DNA of 64,000 nucleotides from Bacteroidetes bacterium UBA7674. Lineage in GTDB: Bacteria > Bacteroidota > Bacteroidia > Chitinophagales > Chitinophagaceae. Below the pieces are notes generated by a model. That model did no database searches, was not told where the DNA came from, and saw only the letters and a program-made list of their open reading frames with translations. Shown here one piece after another: positions 18,741 to 27,023 of the stretch. Location: the NCBI GenBank assembly GCA_002483105.1, contig DLHG01000011.1:184064-248063 (forward strand), written 5' to 3'. The position numbers and the translations under genes are program-made. How positions within the stretch are numbered: position 1 is the first letter of the stretch; every line of letters starts with the position of its first letter.

Positions 18741-19733
18741 ATGGGGATCAGCGTCGTTATATGTTGTTATAACAGTAGCCAAAGGTTACCTGAAACTCTG
18801 CGCCATCTTGCCAACCAACAAGTGCAGGATATAGAGTGGGAGATAGTGCTGGTAGATAATGCCTCAACTGACGATACAGCTTCTGTAGCTGAAAAAATTT
18901 GGCAAGGCAATAAGAATGTAGCCCCGTTAAAAATAGTTTCAGAGACAACGCCGGGTTTAAGCTATGCGCGTGATGCAGGAATAAAGAATGCAGCTTATGA
19001 TATCATCATTTTCTGCGACGACGATAATTGGTTGTCACCTCAATATGTGCAGACAGGCCACGACATAATGAGCAGCGATGCTACTATCGGTATTTGTGGA
19101 GCTGTAGGCGAAGCAGCTTTTGAACAAGCGCAGCCTGATTGGTTTGAAAAATATAAATTAGTTTTTGCCTGTGGCGAACAGGCGGCTTATGAAGGACCGT
19201 TGGGTATAGATGTAATGGCAGTATATGGTGCCGGCATGATTGTCCGCCGCAGTATATATGATACACTCAGGGAGCAAAACTATACATTTATACTAACCGG
19301 CAGGAAAGGCAATAAGGTCATTGCCGGCGAAGATTATGAATTGGCCATACTTTCAAGGGCACTAGGATATAAGCTATACTATTCAAAATCGCTTACATTC
19401 AAACACTATATGCCGGCTGGCAGAATGCAATGGAAATATCTTGTGAGAACGGTCCACGGTTCTGCCCTTGGCAGCGCTGTGCTCTTTATCTATGCCGATA
19501 AGCTAAGGTATTTGCTTACGGGCAACAGTAAGTATAAAGTAAGTTGGATAAAAGATATAGCTAAGGCTGTCTATGGTGCATTTCTCATTAAGATAGACCG
19601 CCCGCGCGACCTGCAAATAGTATGGGCAAGACTAAGCGGATCTGTTTATTCTGTATTCACTAATATCTCGAACTATCCTGAATACGGGCAAAAAATAAAA
19701 CGCCTTTATGAGTTGAAGCATAAAGGCGTGTAA
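18741..19733 (+). CDS. glycosyltransferase family 2 protein
   Basis: A 330-residue GT2 enzyme: ISVVICCYNSSQRLPETLRHL, IVLVDNASTDDTASVAEK, GLSYARDAGIKNAAYDIIIFCDDDNW with the DDD metal site, and GEDYELAILSRALGYKLYY near the catalytic region. It is the third gene of the plus-strand transferase operon. The last codons contain a perfect 10-bp hairpin (arms 19701-19710 and 19719-19728) that ends 3 bases before the stop, so transcription may stop inside the coding end; no strong T-run follows. Donor and acceptor are unknown. Confidence 0.92.
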   Translation: MGISVVICCYNSSQRLPETLRHLANQQVQDIEWEIVLVDNASTDDTASVAEKIWQGNKNVAPLKIVSETTPGLSYARDAGIKNAAYDIIIFCDDDNWLSPQYVQTGHDIMSSDATIGICGAVGEAAFEQAQPDWFEKYKLVFACGEQAAYEGPLGIDVMAVYGAGMIVRRSIYDTLREQNYTFILTGRKGNKVIAGEDYELAILSRALGYKLYYSKSLTFKHYMPAGRMQWKYLVRTVHGSALGSAVLFIYADKLRYLLTGNSKYKVSWIKDIAKAVYGAFLIKIDRPRDLQIVWARLSGSVYSVFTNISNYPEYGQKIKRLYELKHKGV

Positions 19734-19752
19734 ATATGTTGTAGTAGGACTG

Positions 19753-20448
19753 CTATAGCAATGTGATCATCCTGCTCGTTCTCAGTATTATTTCCATTCT
19801 GCCCGACGAGTTAGTGTCAGCTTGATGAAGTGGTAATGTCCTCAATAGTTCCAGGCTCACCTTTATATCTCCCGGTGTCAGGTTGGTCAGGTCACCTGAA
19901 CCATACTGCCATACGCCCGCGATCAGTTCTTTATAAACCGGAGGGTGTACCATGTCGTTCACTACTATGAACAGGCGCTCGTTAGTGTCCAGTGTTCTTC
20001 CATCCCAGTTAATGGTCATACCCGAATTCTGGTTGATATTGCTGGGGAAGATCGTTGGGAAAGAAAGACTATTTGTATCCGTTGTGCGGATGGTATTTAA
20101 GAATTGCCTTCCCGCATTTTTTGTGAATACATATTCTACATTCACCAGTTTATTGCTGCTGAATGTATATTCCCTGGTGGCTGCATTGTAGCCGGCCAGT
20201 TTTTTATTAATGTTCAGAGACTCATTTTCTGTTAGAGTATGTATATATCCTGTAGCTGTATCGGTACGGAACTGTGCGGTTGCCCTGGTCGTATTAGTGT
20301 CCTTATCGTAGGTCACTGTATAGTGCTGGTAATAGACTGTGCTCTGGGTAGTAGGGTTCGGCCCTGTTTCCCTCCTGCAGCTATTAAGCGAAAATAAGAT
20401 AGGCAACGCTATGGCAGCCTTTAGTAAATATGTTGTGAAACTTCTCAT
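19753..20448 (-). CDS. hypothetical lipoprotein
   Basis: A 231-residue lipoprotein. The start taken is ATG at 20448, giving the leader MRSFTTYLLKAAIALPILFS and lipobox LNS-C24; the frame is open to 20529 but the added residues do not resemble a signal sequence. The mature part is Thr/Asn-rich beta-type sequence (STVYYQHYTVTYDKDTN, ATREYTFSSNKLVNVEYVF) without a family I recognise. It faces the end of the glycosyltransferase operon and is probably unrelated to it. Location at the outer membrane or periplasm is inferred from the lipobox. Confidence 0.75.
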   Translation of the reverse strand: MRSFTTYLLKAAIALPILFSLNSCRRETGPNPTTQSTVYYQHYTVTYDKDTNTTRATAQFRTDTATGYIHTLTENESLNINKKLAGYNAATREYTFSSNKLVNVEYVFTKNAGRQFLNTIRTTDTNSLSFPTIFPSNINQNSGMTINWDGRTLDTNERLFIVVNDMVHPPVYKELIAGVWQYGSGDLTNLTPGDIKVSLELLRTLPLHQADTNSSGRMEIILRTSRMITLL

Positions 20449-20603
20449 GCTTTGTTGTTTGATCACATCCCGACCTGCGGTTGGGACAAAAATTCCCTGT
20501 AAAATAGGAAGTCTGGCTCTATTTTGCAATAGCCCTACTGTCTTCTAAGGCTCAAATATTAAGCCAAATCGCTTTTCAAGCCCCTTTTGTCTCCTAAATA
20601 TGC

Positions 20604-21110
20604 TTACACCGGCAACTCCCAGTCCCCGTTCAGCTTCATTACCTTCTCTATCACGTCCCTCGCGCAGCCTTCTCCACCTTTCTGAGGCGATATGTATTTA
20701 GAAATACTCTTTATCTCCGGTACAGCATCCGCAGGACAGCAGGGTAGTCCGCAAAGTTGCATTACTGCATAGTCAGGAATGTCATCGCCCATATACAGCA
20801 CGCTTTCATATTGCGTCTGGTATTTAAGGACGATCTCGTTCAGTATTAATTTCTTGTCCTCTATGCCTATATGTACATCTATCGCTCCCAGTTTTTGCAA
20901 TCTCAGCCGCACACCTTCCGATTTAGCGCCGGAGATCACCCATACTTTATAACCCTTTTTAATAGCCAATTGTATAGCATAGCCATCTTTAATGTTCATG
21001 CTGCGCAGTAGCTGGCCATCTTCTGTTGCCAGTAGCTGTCCGTTGGTCAGCACTCCGTCTACATCAAAGACGAAAGTGCGTATTGGGGCAAAAAGTTCCA
21101 GGATATTCAT
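20604..21110 (-). CDS. kdsC: KdsC-type HAD phosphatase
   Basis: A 168-residue cap-less HAD phosphatase of the 3-deoxy-D-manno-octulosonate 8-phosphate phosphatase family, which supplies Kdo for lipopolysaccharide. The nucleophile motif is FVFDVDGVLTNG (Asp16, Asp18), motif II lies in VWVISGAKSEGV, and motif III/IV is LYMGDDIPDYAVM. The C-terminal SPQKGGEGCARDVIEKVM is typical of KdsC. Start ATG at 21110, three bases from the iscX stop, so it ends the fdx-iscX-kdsC run. A related substrate (for example another sugar-acid phosphate) cannot be excluded. Confidence 0.9.
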   Translation of the reverse strand: MNILELFAPIRTFVFDVDGVLTNGQLLATEDGQLLRSMNIKDGYAIQLAIKKGYKVWVISGAKSEGVRLRLQKLGAIDVHIGIEDKKLILNEIVLKYQTQYESVLYMGDDIPDYAVMQLCGLPCCPADAVPEIKSISKYISPQKGGEGCARDVIEKVMKLNGDWELPV

Positions 21111-21112
21111 TG

Positions 21113-21352
21113 CTATTTTTGGTTATCGCGCCATTCATATACCCAGCTACTCTGTATCATTTCCAGGTGGCCTTCGTTGCTTTGTTCGCGTGTGCCTTCA
21201 AAGTTTGGTATCTCCAGCACCCAGTTCAGCAACTCGGTAAAGCGGATACGGTATATCTGGCTTTCACCAAACTCATCCCCGAATCGCTCATACAGCTTCA
21301 TTGCTATATCCTCATAGTCACTCCATTTTATCGGCGGCTCGTAATGGCTCAT
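21113..21352 (-). CDS. iscX: IscX-family Fe-S assembly protein
   Basis: A 79-residue acidic protein. IKWSDYEDIAMKLYERFGDE, IRFTELLNWVLEIPNFEG, SNEGHLEMIQSSWVYEW align end to end with the IscX (YfhJ) fold, which binds iron and the cysteine desulfurase IscS and tunes Fe-S cluster assembly. The gene follows the ferredoxin gene, the same order as fdx-iscX at the end of the proteobacterial isc operon, yet no iscS, iscU or hscBA is nearby. Function is therefore likely but its partner desulfurase must lie elsewhere. Confidence 0.85.
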   Translation of the reverse strand: MSHYEPPIKWSDYEDIAMKLYERFGDEFGESQIYRIRFTELLNWVLEIPNFEGTREQSNEGHLEMIQSSWVYEWRDNQK

Positions 21353-21420
21353 ATTATCAGTTGACAGTTTTAAGTCGGCAGTTTGCAGTGCCTGTTTTTT
21401 TAGTCGTATAAATATAGTTC

Positions 21421-21456
21421 CCGCCTTTAGGGGGCGGAGGGGGGCTCTAAAGGCGG
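21421..21456. repeat. inverted repeat with G-rich loop between fdx and iscX
   Basis: Arms ccgcctttag (21421-21430) and ctaaaggcgg (21447-21456) enclose a loop rich in G. It touches the fdx stop codon and could attenuate readthrough into iscX. It resembles other G-rich spacers of the window (for example 40861-40890). Confidence 0.5.
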
Positions 21457-21792
21457 CTATTCTCCATGTATCAAACTCTGGTCCGGTATAGTCACTTCTA
21501 TCTCTCCGCTACCTGCCTGTAGTATACATTGGCAACCCAGTCTTGAATTTAACCTTGGGTTACGCGCACGATCCACAAAATCTTCTTCCTTGTCAGATAT
21601 CTCAGGTACATACTCATCGCCTTTCTCCAGGTATATATGGCAAGTGCTGCAGGCGCAAACCATGCCGCAATTGTGGTGTAGCTCTATATTATTCTCTAAG
21701 GCTATTTCCAGGAGGCTGTCGCCGGGCAATACATTCTCTATAGTAACAGGTTCAAGCCCTTTTTGCTCAAACTTGAATTTTATATTATACAT
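21457..21792 (-). CDS. fdx: 2Fe-2S ferredoxin, adrenodoxin/ISC type
   Basis: A 111-residue electron carrier. The cluster ligands are C42, C48 and C51 in NCGMVCACSTCHIYL and C87 in RLGCQCIL, the C-x5-C-x2-C...C pattern of the adrenodoxin/Fdx family that serves Fe-S cluster assembly rather than plant-type ferredoxins. Two extra cysteines (C46, C89) are present. It is followed by iscX and kdsC. A full -7 promoter box lies 20 bases upstream of the start, so this is the first gene of its transcript. Confidence 0.92.
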   Translation of the reverse strand: MYNIKFKFEQKGLEPVTIENVLPGDSLLEIALENNIELHHNCGMVCACSTCHIYLEKGDEYVPEISDKEEDFVDRARNPRLNSRLGCQCILQAGSGEIEVTIPDQSLIHGE

Positions 21793-21811
21793 CTATATTA
21801 TTTTTCTGGCG

Positions 21812-21819
21812 CAAAGGTA
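21812..21819 (-). promoter_or_regulatory. -7 promoter box (TACCTTTG) of fdx
   Basis: Minus-strand TACCTTTG, a full match to TAnnTTTG, 20 bases before the fdx start codon. Confidence 0.6.
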
Positions 21820-21840
21820 GTTCATCACATTCTTTTTGCC

Positions 21841-22614
21841 CTATTTACCTCCATACATCTTTTCTATAGAGCTACTGATAGCTTTATAGATCTCCTGCCA
21901 CTCAGGATGGTTGTCCAGCAGGCTTGCCTGCCTTTCCACTACTTCTGTATCTCCTCTCATGGCCGGACCTGTTTGCACATCTTTTGTTTTCGCGCTTTTA
22001 AAGCGTTCAAAGGTCTGGTTAATAATAGGTTGCAGCACTTCCACCGGCAGGTCCTGCTCTGCGCATATCTGCTCACAAATAGCCACCAGGTGGTTGATGA
22101 AGTTATTGCCTATTACCGCCGAGAGGTGTAGCCACTTCCTTTTTTCAAAGTCGGCTTCAAACAGGTTGTCGGTAATACTATGCCCCATAGTATTAATGTA
22201 CCGCTTGGCCTTGGCTGTATTAGCCTCCCAGGAGGTAGGTATATCTCTATGGTCGGGTATATTGTTCTTGGCGATAGAATATACCGGCCATAGCACGGCA
22301 CAGTCGGTAGCGTGATGTGTCAGTACATCTATTTCCATAGAGCCTGCGGTATGCACCAGCACGGTCTTTTCCAGCTTTAGCTCGGCTATCACACTGGCTA
22401 TCTCATGGTCAGGCACAGCAACAAAACATATATCTACTTCACCGTCCGTTATATCGCTCACGCTTTTATAGCTGTTCACGTTCATTTCGGCTGCAAGGGC
22501 TTTCATGGTCGCTTTATTGCGTCCCCATATACCGTCGCACTGGTGGCCTGCAGTTTTCAGGCGCTTTACCAGGAACCAGGCCATATTACCTGTTCCTATA
22601 ATACTGTATGTCAT
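21841..22614 (-). CDS. Rossmann/DUF2520 domain protein
   Basis: A 257-residue protein with an N-terminal NAD(P)-binding fold (SIIGTGNMAWFLVKRLKTAG) and a C-terminal helical DUF2520 domain (WLHLSAVIGNNFINHLVAICEQI, GPAMRGDTEVVERQASLL). The family resembles NADP-dependent oxidoreductases of the pyrroline-5-carboxylate/6-phosphogluconate type, but its substrate is not known. In Bacteroidota it is often found near kdsC, as here. It begins two bases after the acyltransferase stop, so the two are co-transcribed. Confidence 0.9.
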   Translation of the reverse strand: MTYSIIGTGNMAWFLVKRLKTAGHQCDGIWGRNKATMKALAAEMNVNSYKSVSDITDGEVDICFVAVPDHEIASVIAELKLEKTVLVHTAGSMEIDVLTHHATDCAVLWPVYSIAKNNIPDHRDIPTSWEANTAKAKRYINTMGHSITDNLFEADFEKRKWLHLSAVIGNNFINHLVAICEQICAEQDLPVEVLQPIINQTFERFKSAKTKDVQTGPAMRGDTEVVERQASLLDNHPEWQEIYKAISSSIEKMYGGK

Positions 22615-22616
22615 AG

Positions 22617-23366
22617 TTAGGAGTTATTATGAGTAACATAGTAATTTTTCATCACATTATGTACTCTTTCTTTTAGTTTAGCTGTGTCATCAAGCGTCAT
22701 TCCTTCCGTGCTTATTGGCTCCAGGAAGTGAAATTTTATGGGCATTGGCCTGGCCCACAGCTTTTTATTGTGTGGTAGTATTTTTCCTGTATTAAATATC
22801 ACTCCGGGCATGATGGGCTTTTGTGCCCGTATGGCTGTTATAAAAGCGCCGTCCTGGAAGGGTTGTAATGGTTCATTGCTTTTATTCCGTGTTCCTTCGG
22901 GGTAGAGGCACAGGTGCAGACCAAGTTCCAGTACTTGTTGCATTTTCACAAAGCTCTCAGCACGGCTGTCCTTTTTCTTGCGATCTATGAGTATAGAACC
23001 CGTTTTATAGATGAGTCCAAAAATGGGTATGCGTGCCATCTCCACTTTCGCCAGTGTTTTATTCGGCCCCGGTATCCATGGAGATGAGACAGGTACGTCC
23101 ACCAGCGAATTATGATTGACCACCACTACATAGTTCTCGCCTTTCTTAAAGTGATGCGTCCCTTTTCTTAGTATCGGGCAACCTACTAATGTCATGAAAA
23201 CACTCATCCATCCTTTGAATATAATATGCAGTGCTTTAGAGCAGGTCGGCTCGGGCAACAATGATATGATCCAGATGGGGATGAACACAACAAGCATCGT
23301 CGCTACGAAGAACAACATGCCCGCGAAGAAATAAATATGCCCTAAAATGTTTTTAATGAATCTCAT
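22617..23366 (-). CDS. lysophospholipid acyltransferase (PlsC family)
   Basis: A 249-residue membrane-bound acyltransferase. After an N-terminal hydrophobic segment (YFFAGMLFFVATMLVVFIPI) come the family motifs: NHNSLVDVP (H-x4-D catalytic box) and LYPEGTRNKS (acceptor-binding EGT box), then KPIMPGVIFNTG. It would acylate lysophosphatidate in glycerophospholipid synthesis at the inner membrane. It sits in a tight minus-strand run after ung (3-base gap). Which acyl acceptor is used cannot be told. Confidence 0.9.
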   Translation of the reverse strand: MRFIKNILGHIYFFAGMLFFVATMLVVFIPIWIISLLPEPTCSKALHIIFKGWMSVFMTLVGCPILRKGTHHFKKGENYVVVVNHNSLVDVPVSSPWIPGPNKTLAKVEMARIPIFGLIYKTGSILIDRKKKDSRAESFVKMQQVLELGLHLCLYPEGTRNKSNEPLQPFQDGAFITAIRAQKPIMPGVIFNTGKILPHNKKLWARPMPIKFHFLEPISTEGMTLDDTAKLKERVHNVMKNYYVTHNNS

Positions 23367-23369
23367 ACG

Positions 23370-24041
23370 CTAATCAAGCGACCAGTCTATAGTTTTCTTG
23401 CCTTGATCCTCTAATATCTTATTGGTCTTGCTAAAGTGCCTGTTACCCAAAAACTTAGTTACAGAAAATGGCGAAGGATGTGCCGATTCCAATACGAAGT
23501 GTTTAGAAGTATCTATCAGTTCTTTTTTCTGACGGGCAAAGTTACCCCATAATATAAATACGACCCCGTTTAGTTTGTCAGATATTTTTTTGATGACAGC
23601 ATCGGTGAAAGTATGCCAACCTATATTGCCGTGAGACATTGGCTGGCCTGCTTCTACGGTCAGTCCCGCATTAAGCAGCAGCACGCCTTGCTTTGCCCAC
23701 TTGGTTAAATTACCATGATTCGGGGTGGGGATATCGAGGTCTTCTTTAAGTTCTTTGTATATGTTCACCAGGGATGGGGGAGGCTTCACGCCATCGGGTA
23801 CGGAGAAGCTGAGCCCCATGGCCTGCCCTGCACCATGATAAGGGTCCTGGCCTATTATCACCACTTTTACCTTATCGAAAGGTGTGGTATTAAATGCGTT
23901 GAAAATAAGCGGCCCGGGTGGATAAATAACTTTCCCTGCCTGCTTCTGATCTTTTAAGAACTGAACTATCTGTATGAAATAGTCTTTGCCAAACTCTTCT
24001 TCCAGTTGTTCTTTCCAGCTTTCATCTATTGAGACACTCAT
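23370..24041 (-). CDS. ung: uracil-DNA glycosylase, family 1
   Basis: DNA repair enzyme excising uracil, 223 residues. Start taken at ATG 24041 (MSVSIDESWKEQL), because the open frame upstream to 24146 lies over the proline-rich end of the previous gene and is not like the family. Motifs: the water-activating GQDPYHG with Asp66, LLLNAGLTVEAGQPMSHG, and HPSPFSV with His188. All family-1 hallmarks are complete. It is in a run with an acyltransferase and a secreted protein gene, with no evident functional link. Confidence 0.96.
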   Translation of the reverse strand: MSVSIDESWKEQLEEEFGKDYFIQIVQFLKDQKQAGKVIYPPGPLIFNAFNTTPFDKVKVVIIGQDPYHGAGQAMGLSFSVPDGVKPPPSLVNIYKELKEDLDIPTPNHGNLTKWAKQGVLLLNAGLTVEAGQPMSHGNIGWHTFTDAVIKKISDKLNGVVFILWGNFARQKKELIDTSKHFVLESAHPSPFSVTKFLGNRHFSKTNKILEDQGKKTIDWSLD

Positions 24042-24057
24042 AGCGCCCGCTAAGATA

Positions 24058-24585
24058 TTATTTTCTCGGGGGAGGCGGAGGCGTTTTTTTCTGCTGTTGC
24101 GCAGGTTTTGCCGTTTCTTCTGCCTGTTTAGGTGCCACCGGTGCATCGTGCATTAGTGTGAAGCTGCCGCAGGCTGTCCTGCCTTTGAATTTCTGGTACA
24201 GTACCACCAGGTACTCATCAGTTCTTTCAGGGATAAATGAATAAACTATATTATGGCTGCCGCCTTTTTGTGTTTCCTTTCGTGCAAGAAGTTTATGATC
24301 ACCGTCCATTATTTCCAGGTTTACTTTAGAGGCACTGCTGGCACCTATAAAGATCATCTGGTATATTCTGCCTTTCACCATCTGGATAGCTATCGGTAAA
24401 GGTTGCTGAGATTCCATGGTGACCATCGCGTCCTTGAATACGCTCAGTCCCTGATTGATAAAAGAAGCTTTCAGTCCTTCTGACTCCACACGCATGTCTT
24501 TGTCTATACAGCCAAGACCCTCCGACTGTGCAGCTGCACCGAATGATATAAATGATATTGCTAAAATTGCGAAAAGGCTTTTCAT
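24058..24585 (-). CDS. secreted hypothetical protein with proline-rich tail
   Basis: A 175-residue exported protein: signal peptide MKSLFAILAISFISFGAAAQ, a beta-rich middle (YQMIFIGASSASKVNLEIMDG, RTDEYLVVLYQKFKGRTACG), two cysteines likely paired (C26 and the one in RTACG), then a low-complexity tail of Lys, Gln, Thr and six prolines ending PPRK. The middle looks like a small jelly-roll/PKD-like fold but I cannot name the family. It ends 16 bases before ung. Confidence 0.75.
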   Translation of the reverse strand: MKSLFAILAISFISFGAAAQSEGLGCIDKDMRVESEGLKASFINQGLSVFKDAMVTMESQQPLPIAIQMVKGRIYQMIFIGASSASKVNLEIMDGDHKLLARKETQKGGSHNIVYSFIPERTDEYLVVLYQKFKGRTACGSFTLMHDAPVAPKQAEETAKPAQQQKKTPPPPPRK

Positions 24586-24675
24586 TGCTTGAGTATTAAT
24601 ACGGACGAAGATAAAACTAAAGGTTCTTGCCTGCTAGTGAAATACCCCCTAAATAACATATCTATAACAAGCATA

Positions 24676-25287
24676 TCAGCGTATATCCACTTCCAGCAGC
24701 TGTTCCCCGTTCAGGAACCCTGTTAGTTTGTCATACACCGCTACAGGGCCTACACCTGCAGGAGTGCCGGTGTATATCAGGTCGCCTATGTTGAGCGTAA
24801 AGAATTTAGAGACGTATTCTATTATCTTATTTACGCCAAAGAGCATATCTGCGGTATTGCCTTGCTGAACGGTGATATCGTTGAGCTTTAGCTCAAAGTT
24901 CATTTGCTGTACGTTCGCATCAGGCGCGAGTGTTACAAATTTCCCTACGGCTGCTGAGGAGTCGAATGCCTTCGCCAGTTCCCAGGGCAGGCCTTTGCTT
25001 TTTAGTTTTTGTTGGAGGTCACGGGCAGTAAAGTCTATGCCTACCGATACATCATTGTAATATTTGCGGGCAAATTTCTCCTGTATAAATTTTCCGTTCT
25101 TGCTGATCTTCACTACCACCTCACATTCATATTGCAGGTCGTCGGTGAACTCAGGATAATACACCGGTTTTTCGGGCAAAAGCAAAGCGCTTTTGGGCTT
25201 CAGGAAAATAACAGGCTCAGACGGAACTTCATTATTAAGTTCTTTCGCATGTTCGCTGTAATTTCGTCCGATACAAATAATTTTCAT
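24676..25287 (-). CDS. fumarylacetoacetate hydrolase (FAH) superfamily protein
   Basis: A 203-residue single-domain FAH-fold enzyme, the size of acylpyruvase/FAHD1-type proteins and much shorter than true fumarylacetoacetase. IGRNYSEHAKELNNEVP starts the fold; LQYECEVVVKISKNG carries the E-x-E metal ligands, and GDLIYTGTPAGVGPV closes the active site. The substrate is probably a small acylpyruvate or oxaloacetate; it should not be read as the last step of the tyrosine pathway seen at 8.9-11.5 kb. Start ATG at 25287, 22 bases from the divergent thioesterase gene. Confidence 0.88.
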   Translation of the reverse strand: MKIICIGRNYSEHAKELNNEVPSEPVIFLKPKSALLLPEKPVYYPEFTDDLQYECEVVVKISKNGKFIQEKFARKYYNDVSVGIDFTARDLQQKLKSKGLPWELAKAFDSSAAVGKFVTLAPDANVQQMNFELKLNDITVQQGNTADMLFGVNKIIEYVSKFFTLNIGDLIYTGTPAGVGPVAVYDKLTGFLNGEQLLEVDIR

Positions 25288-25309
25288 AGACCTTAAACGG
25301 TATTTAGCA

Positions 25310-25747
25310 ATGGGGCGTGTAAAAATAAAATTTCCAACTGAAAAACCCTTATTTCAGGTAATAATTCCTGTAAGAATTTCTGATATAAACTATGGAAATC
25401 ACATGGGCAACGATTCTCTCCTTTCCATCATACATGAGAGCAGGATGCAACTGTTGTCCCAATGGGGTTACACGGAGTTGAACGCCGGAGGAACTGCGCT
25501 GATAATGGCCGACGTTGCCATCGCCTACAAAGGCGAAGCATTTTATGGAGATAAACTAATAGTTAATATTTATGTAGAAGAACTCACCGACCGCTCTTTT
25601 GTTCTCCTTTATCATATCACTACACATCGCGACGGCGCAACAAAAGACATCGCCCACGCCAAAACAGGAATGCTCTGCTTTAATTATGATACTCGTAAAA
25701 TTGACCTGGTAACGGAAGAGCTGAAAGAGCATTTGATAAATGGATAA
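25310..25747 (+). CDS. acyl-CoA thioesterase, hotdog fold (4HBT-like)
   Basis: A 145-residue hotdog-fold protein. VRISDINYGNHMGNDSLLSIIHESRMQLLSQWGY matches the 4-hydroxybenzoyl-CoA thioesterase type (D-x-N-x-G-H-x-N region followed by the long central helix), and IAYKGEAFYGDKLIVNIYVEEL fits the second half. It would hydrolyse an acyl-CoA in the cytoplasm; substrate unknown. It is divergent from the FAH-family gene with only 22 bases between the starts, so promoters overlap. Confidence 0.85.
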   Translation: MGRVKIKFPTEKPLFQVIIPVRISDINYGNHMGNDSLLSIIHESRMQLLSQWGYTELNAGGTALIMADVAIAYKGEAFYGDKLIVNIYVEELTDRSFVLLYHITTHRDGATKDIAHAKTGMLCFNYDTRKIDLVTEELKEHLING

Positions 25748-25760
25748 TGAATGTCACTCC

Positions 25761-25786
25761 CGTCATTGCGAGGAACGAAGCAATCT
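25761..25786. repeat. dispersed repeat of the 'cattgcgaggaacgaagcaa' type
   Basis: Shares its core with 39145-39178 (same orientation) and 58496-58529 (opposite). Non-coding, after the thioesterase gene. Confidence 0.7.
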
Positions 25787-25821
25787 AATCGGCACGACCA
25801 TCAGAATAATACTCACTTTAA

Positions 25822-25872
25822 CACTGGTCTGAGTATTTACTCAGACCCAACATAGAGCAAGCATTTGCTTGC
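25822..25872. repeat. double-hairpin dispersed repeat, copy 2
   Basis: Arms ggtctgagta and tactcagacc pair perfectly over a TT loop, then gcaagca and tgcttgc pair over another TT loop. Same order and spacing as the copy at 4642-4692. Confidence 0.65.
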
Positions 25873-25882
25873 TTCCTGAACA

Positions 25883-26320
25883 TCATAAATACCGCATCTT
25901 TACCACCACACTCTTATCTCCTTTTAACTCGAAATCGAAATCTGCCAATACAGGTCTGGTAAGCGAACTATGGTAATAGTCTGAGAAGCCAAAGCCTTCC
26001 TTCGGTATGCCCAGCATATTAAACTCCATTTTTGAATTGTTGTCTTCATCGTCGAGAACGGAGAAACCATAGGTGCCGGGTTCCAGGGGCACAGAAAAGA
26101 CCACAGAACCATTGGCTAATGTAGCCTTGCTGTATTTCTGCCTTTTGAAAGGTTTATTGTCTTTAAAACTCTGCTGATCTTTGAATATCGCCAGTATCAG
26201 CTGTCCCTTCGCCGATTTTATGTTGGTCACGGATACTTTTACCTTCTGTGCCGCTACGTCCGCCGACGATATCAAGGTAGTCAGGAATGCCATTGCGATA
26301 ACCGCTATTATTCGTCTCAT
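25883..26320 (-). CDS. DUF2141 family secreted protein
   Basis: A 145-residue exported protein. The start taken is ATG at 26320, giving the leader MRRIIAVIAMAFLTTLISSADVAAQ; the frame is open to 26359 but the longer N-terminus is polar. KVSVTNIKSAKGQLILAIFKDQQSF, VPLEPGTYGFSVLDDEDNNSKM and GIPKEGFGFS are the hallmark stretches of DUF2141, a small beta-sandwich family common in Bacteroidota and Proteobacteria with no known function. Single gene, followed by a dispersed repeat. Confidence 0.87.
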   Translation of the reverse strand: MRRIIAVIAMAFLTTLISSADVAAQKVKVSVTNIKSAKGQLILAIFKDQQSFKDNKPFKRQKYSKATLANGSVVFSVPLEPGTYGFSVLDDEDNNSKMEFNMLGIPKEGFGFSDYYHSSLTRPVLADFDFELKGDKSVVVKMRYL

Positions 26321-26465
26321 ATTTTTGCTACAATTCTTTTGCTCTTCTGAAAATATCAAGCCATCATGGCCTGTCCATATACCCTGTCTCTAACTAATTT
26401 GCGCGTTGCTTTATTGCCTGCAACGGGCATAAAATATTAATAGCCGCTCATCGCGGCCATTAGCT

Positions 26466-27023
26466 TTATTTCAAGATCCTCACCAACTCTTCCTGCACAT
26501 CTTTGCCCTTATTAGCATTATACCATACCTGTAGTTCCGTCTTTACCCGTTCAAAGTCTGCTTTTTCCGCCATCAGGGTGTTGTACAGTTTCTGGCAATC
26601 GACAGGTCTCGGTCCCCAGGTCGCAATATCATTTTCATCCTTATCACGAATGATCAGTTTCGGGATGGCTTTTCCGTTATTGGTCAGGTAGCCGTTTATC
26701 CGGAACGGCTCGCTGTCACGTAGTTCATACGTTACCGTTATCTGGTCATTCAGTTCCGCCGCCATATGCAGGAAAGGTACACTGTGCGCCGCGTCACCAC
26801 ACCAGGGCTCGGTAATGATGATCCAGTGTTGCGGTTCTTTTATCGCTTTGATGGCGCTTGTCAATTCTTCTGTGAGTTGCCCCGTTTTCAGCCAACGGTT
26901 CATCCTTGCCCAGTTCAGCTTTGTATAGTCTATATACATAGCATCGTTATAGGGTGCCTGTTGTTCTTCTATGGGCTTATTTACTATGGATTCGAAGTAG
27001 TCCTTATATTCCTGGAATGTCAT
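26466..27023 (-). CDS. thioredoxin-fold protein with single-cysteine WCGD motif
   Basis: A 185-residue cytoplasmic protein with no signal peptide. The thioredoxin-like core is IIITEPWCGDAAHSVPFLH; the first Cys (C75) is kept but the second position of a CxxC is Ala78, and the cis-Pro region is AIPKLIIRD. Family members with WCGD are widespread in Bacteroidota and are of unknown function; with one Cys a simple dithiol oxidoreductase role is unlikely, a monothiol or binding role is possible. It is divergent from the TlpA-like gene with 189 bases between. Confidence 0.82.
   Translation of the reverse strand: MTFQEYKDYFESIVNKPIEEQQAPYNDAMYIDYTKLNWARMNRWLKTGQLTEELTSAIKAIKEPQHWIIITEPWCGDAAHSVPFLHMAAELNDQITVTYELRDSEPFRINGYLTNNGKAIPKLIIRDKDENDIATWGPRPVDCQKLYNTLMAEKADFERVKTELQVWYNANKGKDVQEELVRILK

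Noticed and set aside
24676..25287. FAH-family protein as the fumarylacetoacetase completing the tyrosine pathway
   Set aside because: It has only the single-domain core of acylpyruvase-type proteins, and lies 13 kb from hppD-hmgA.
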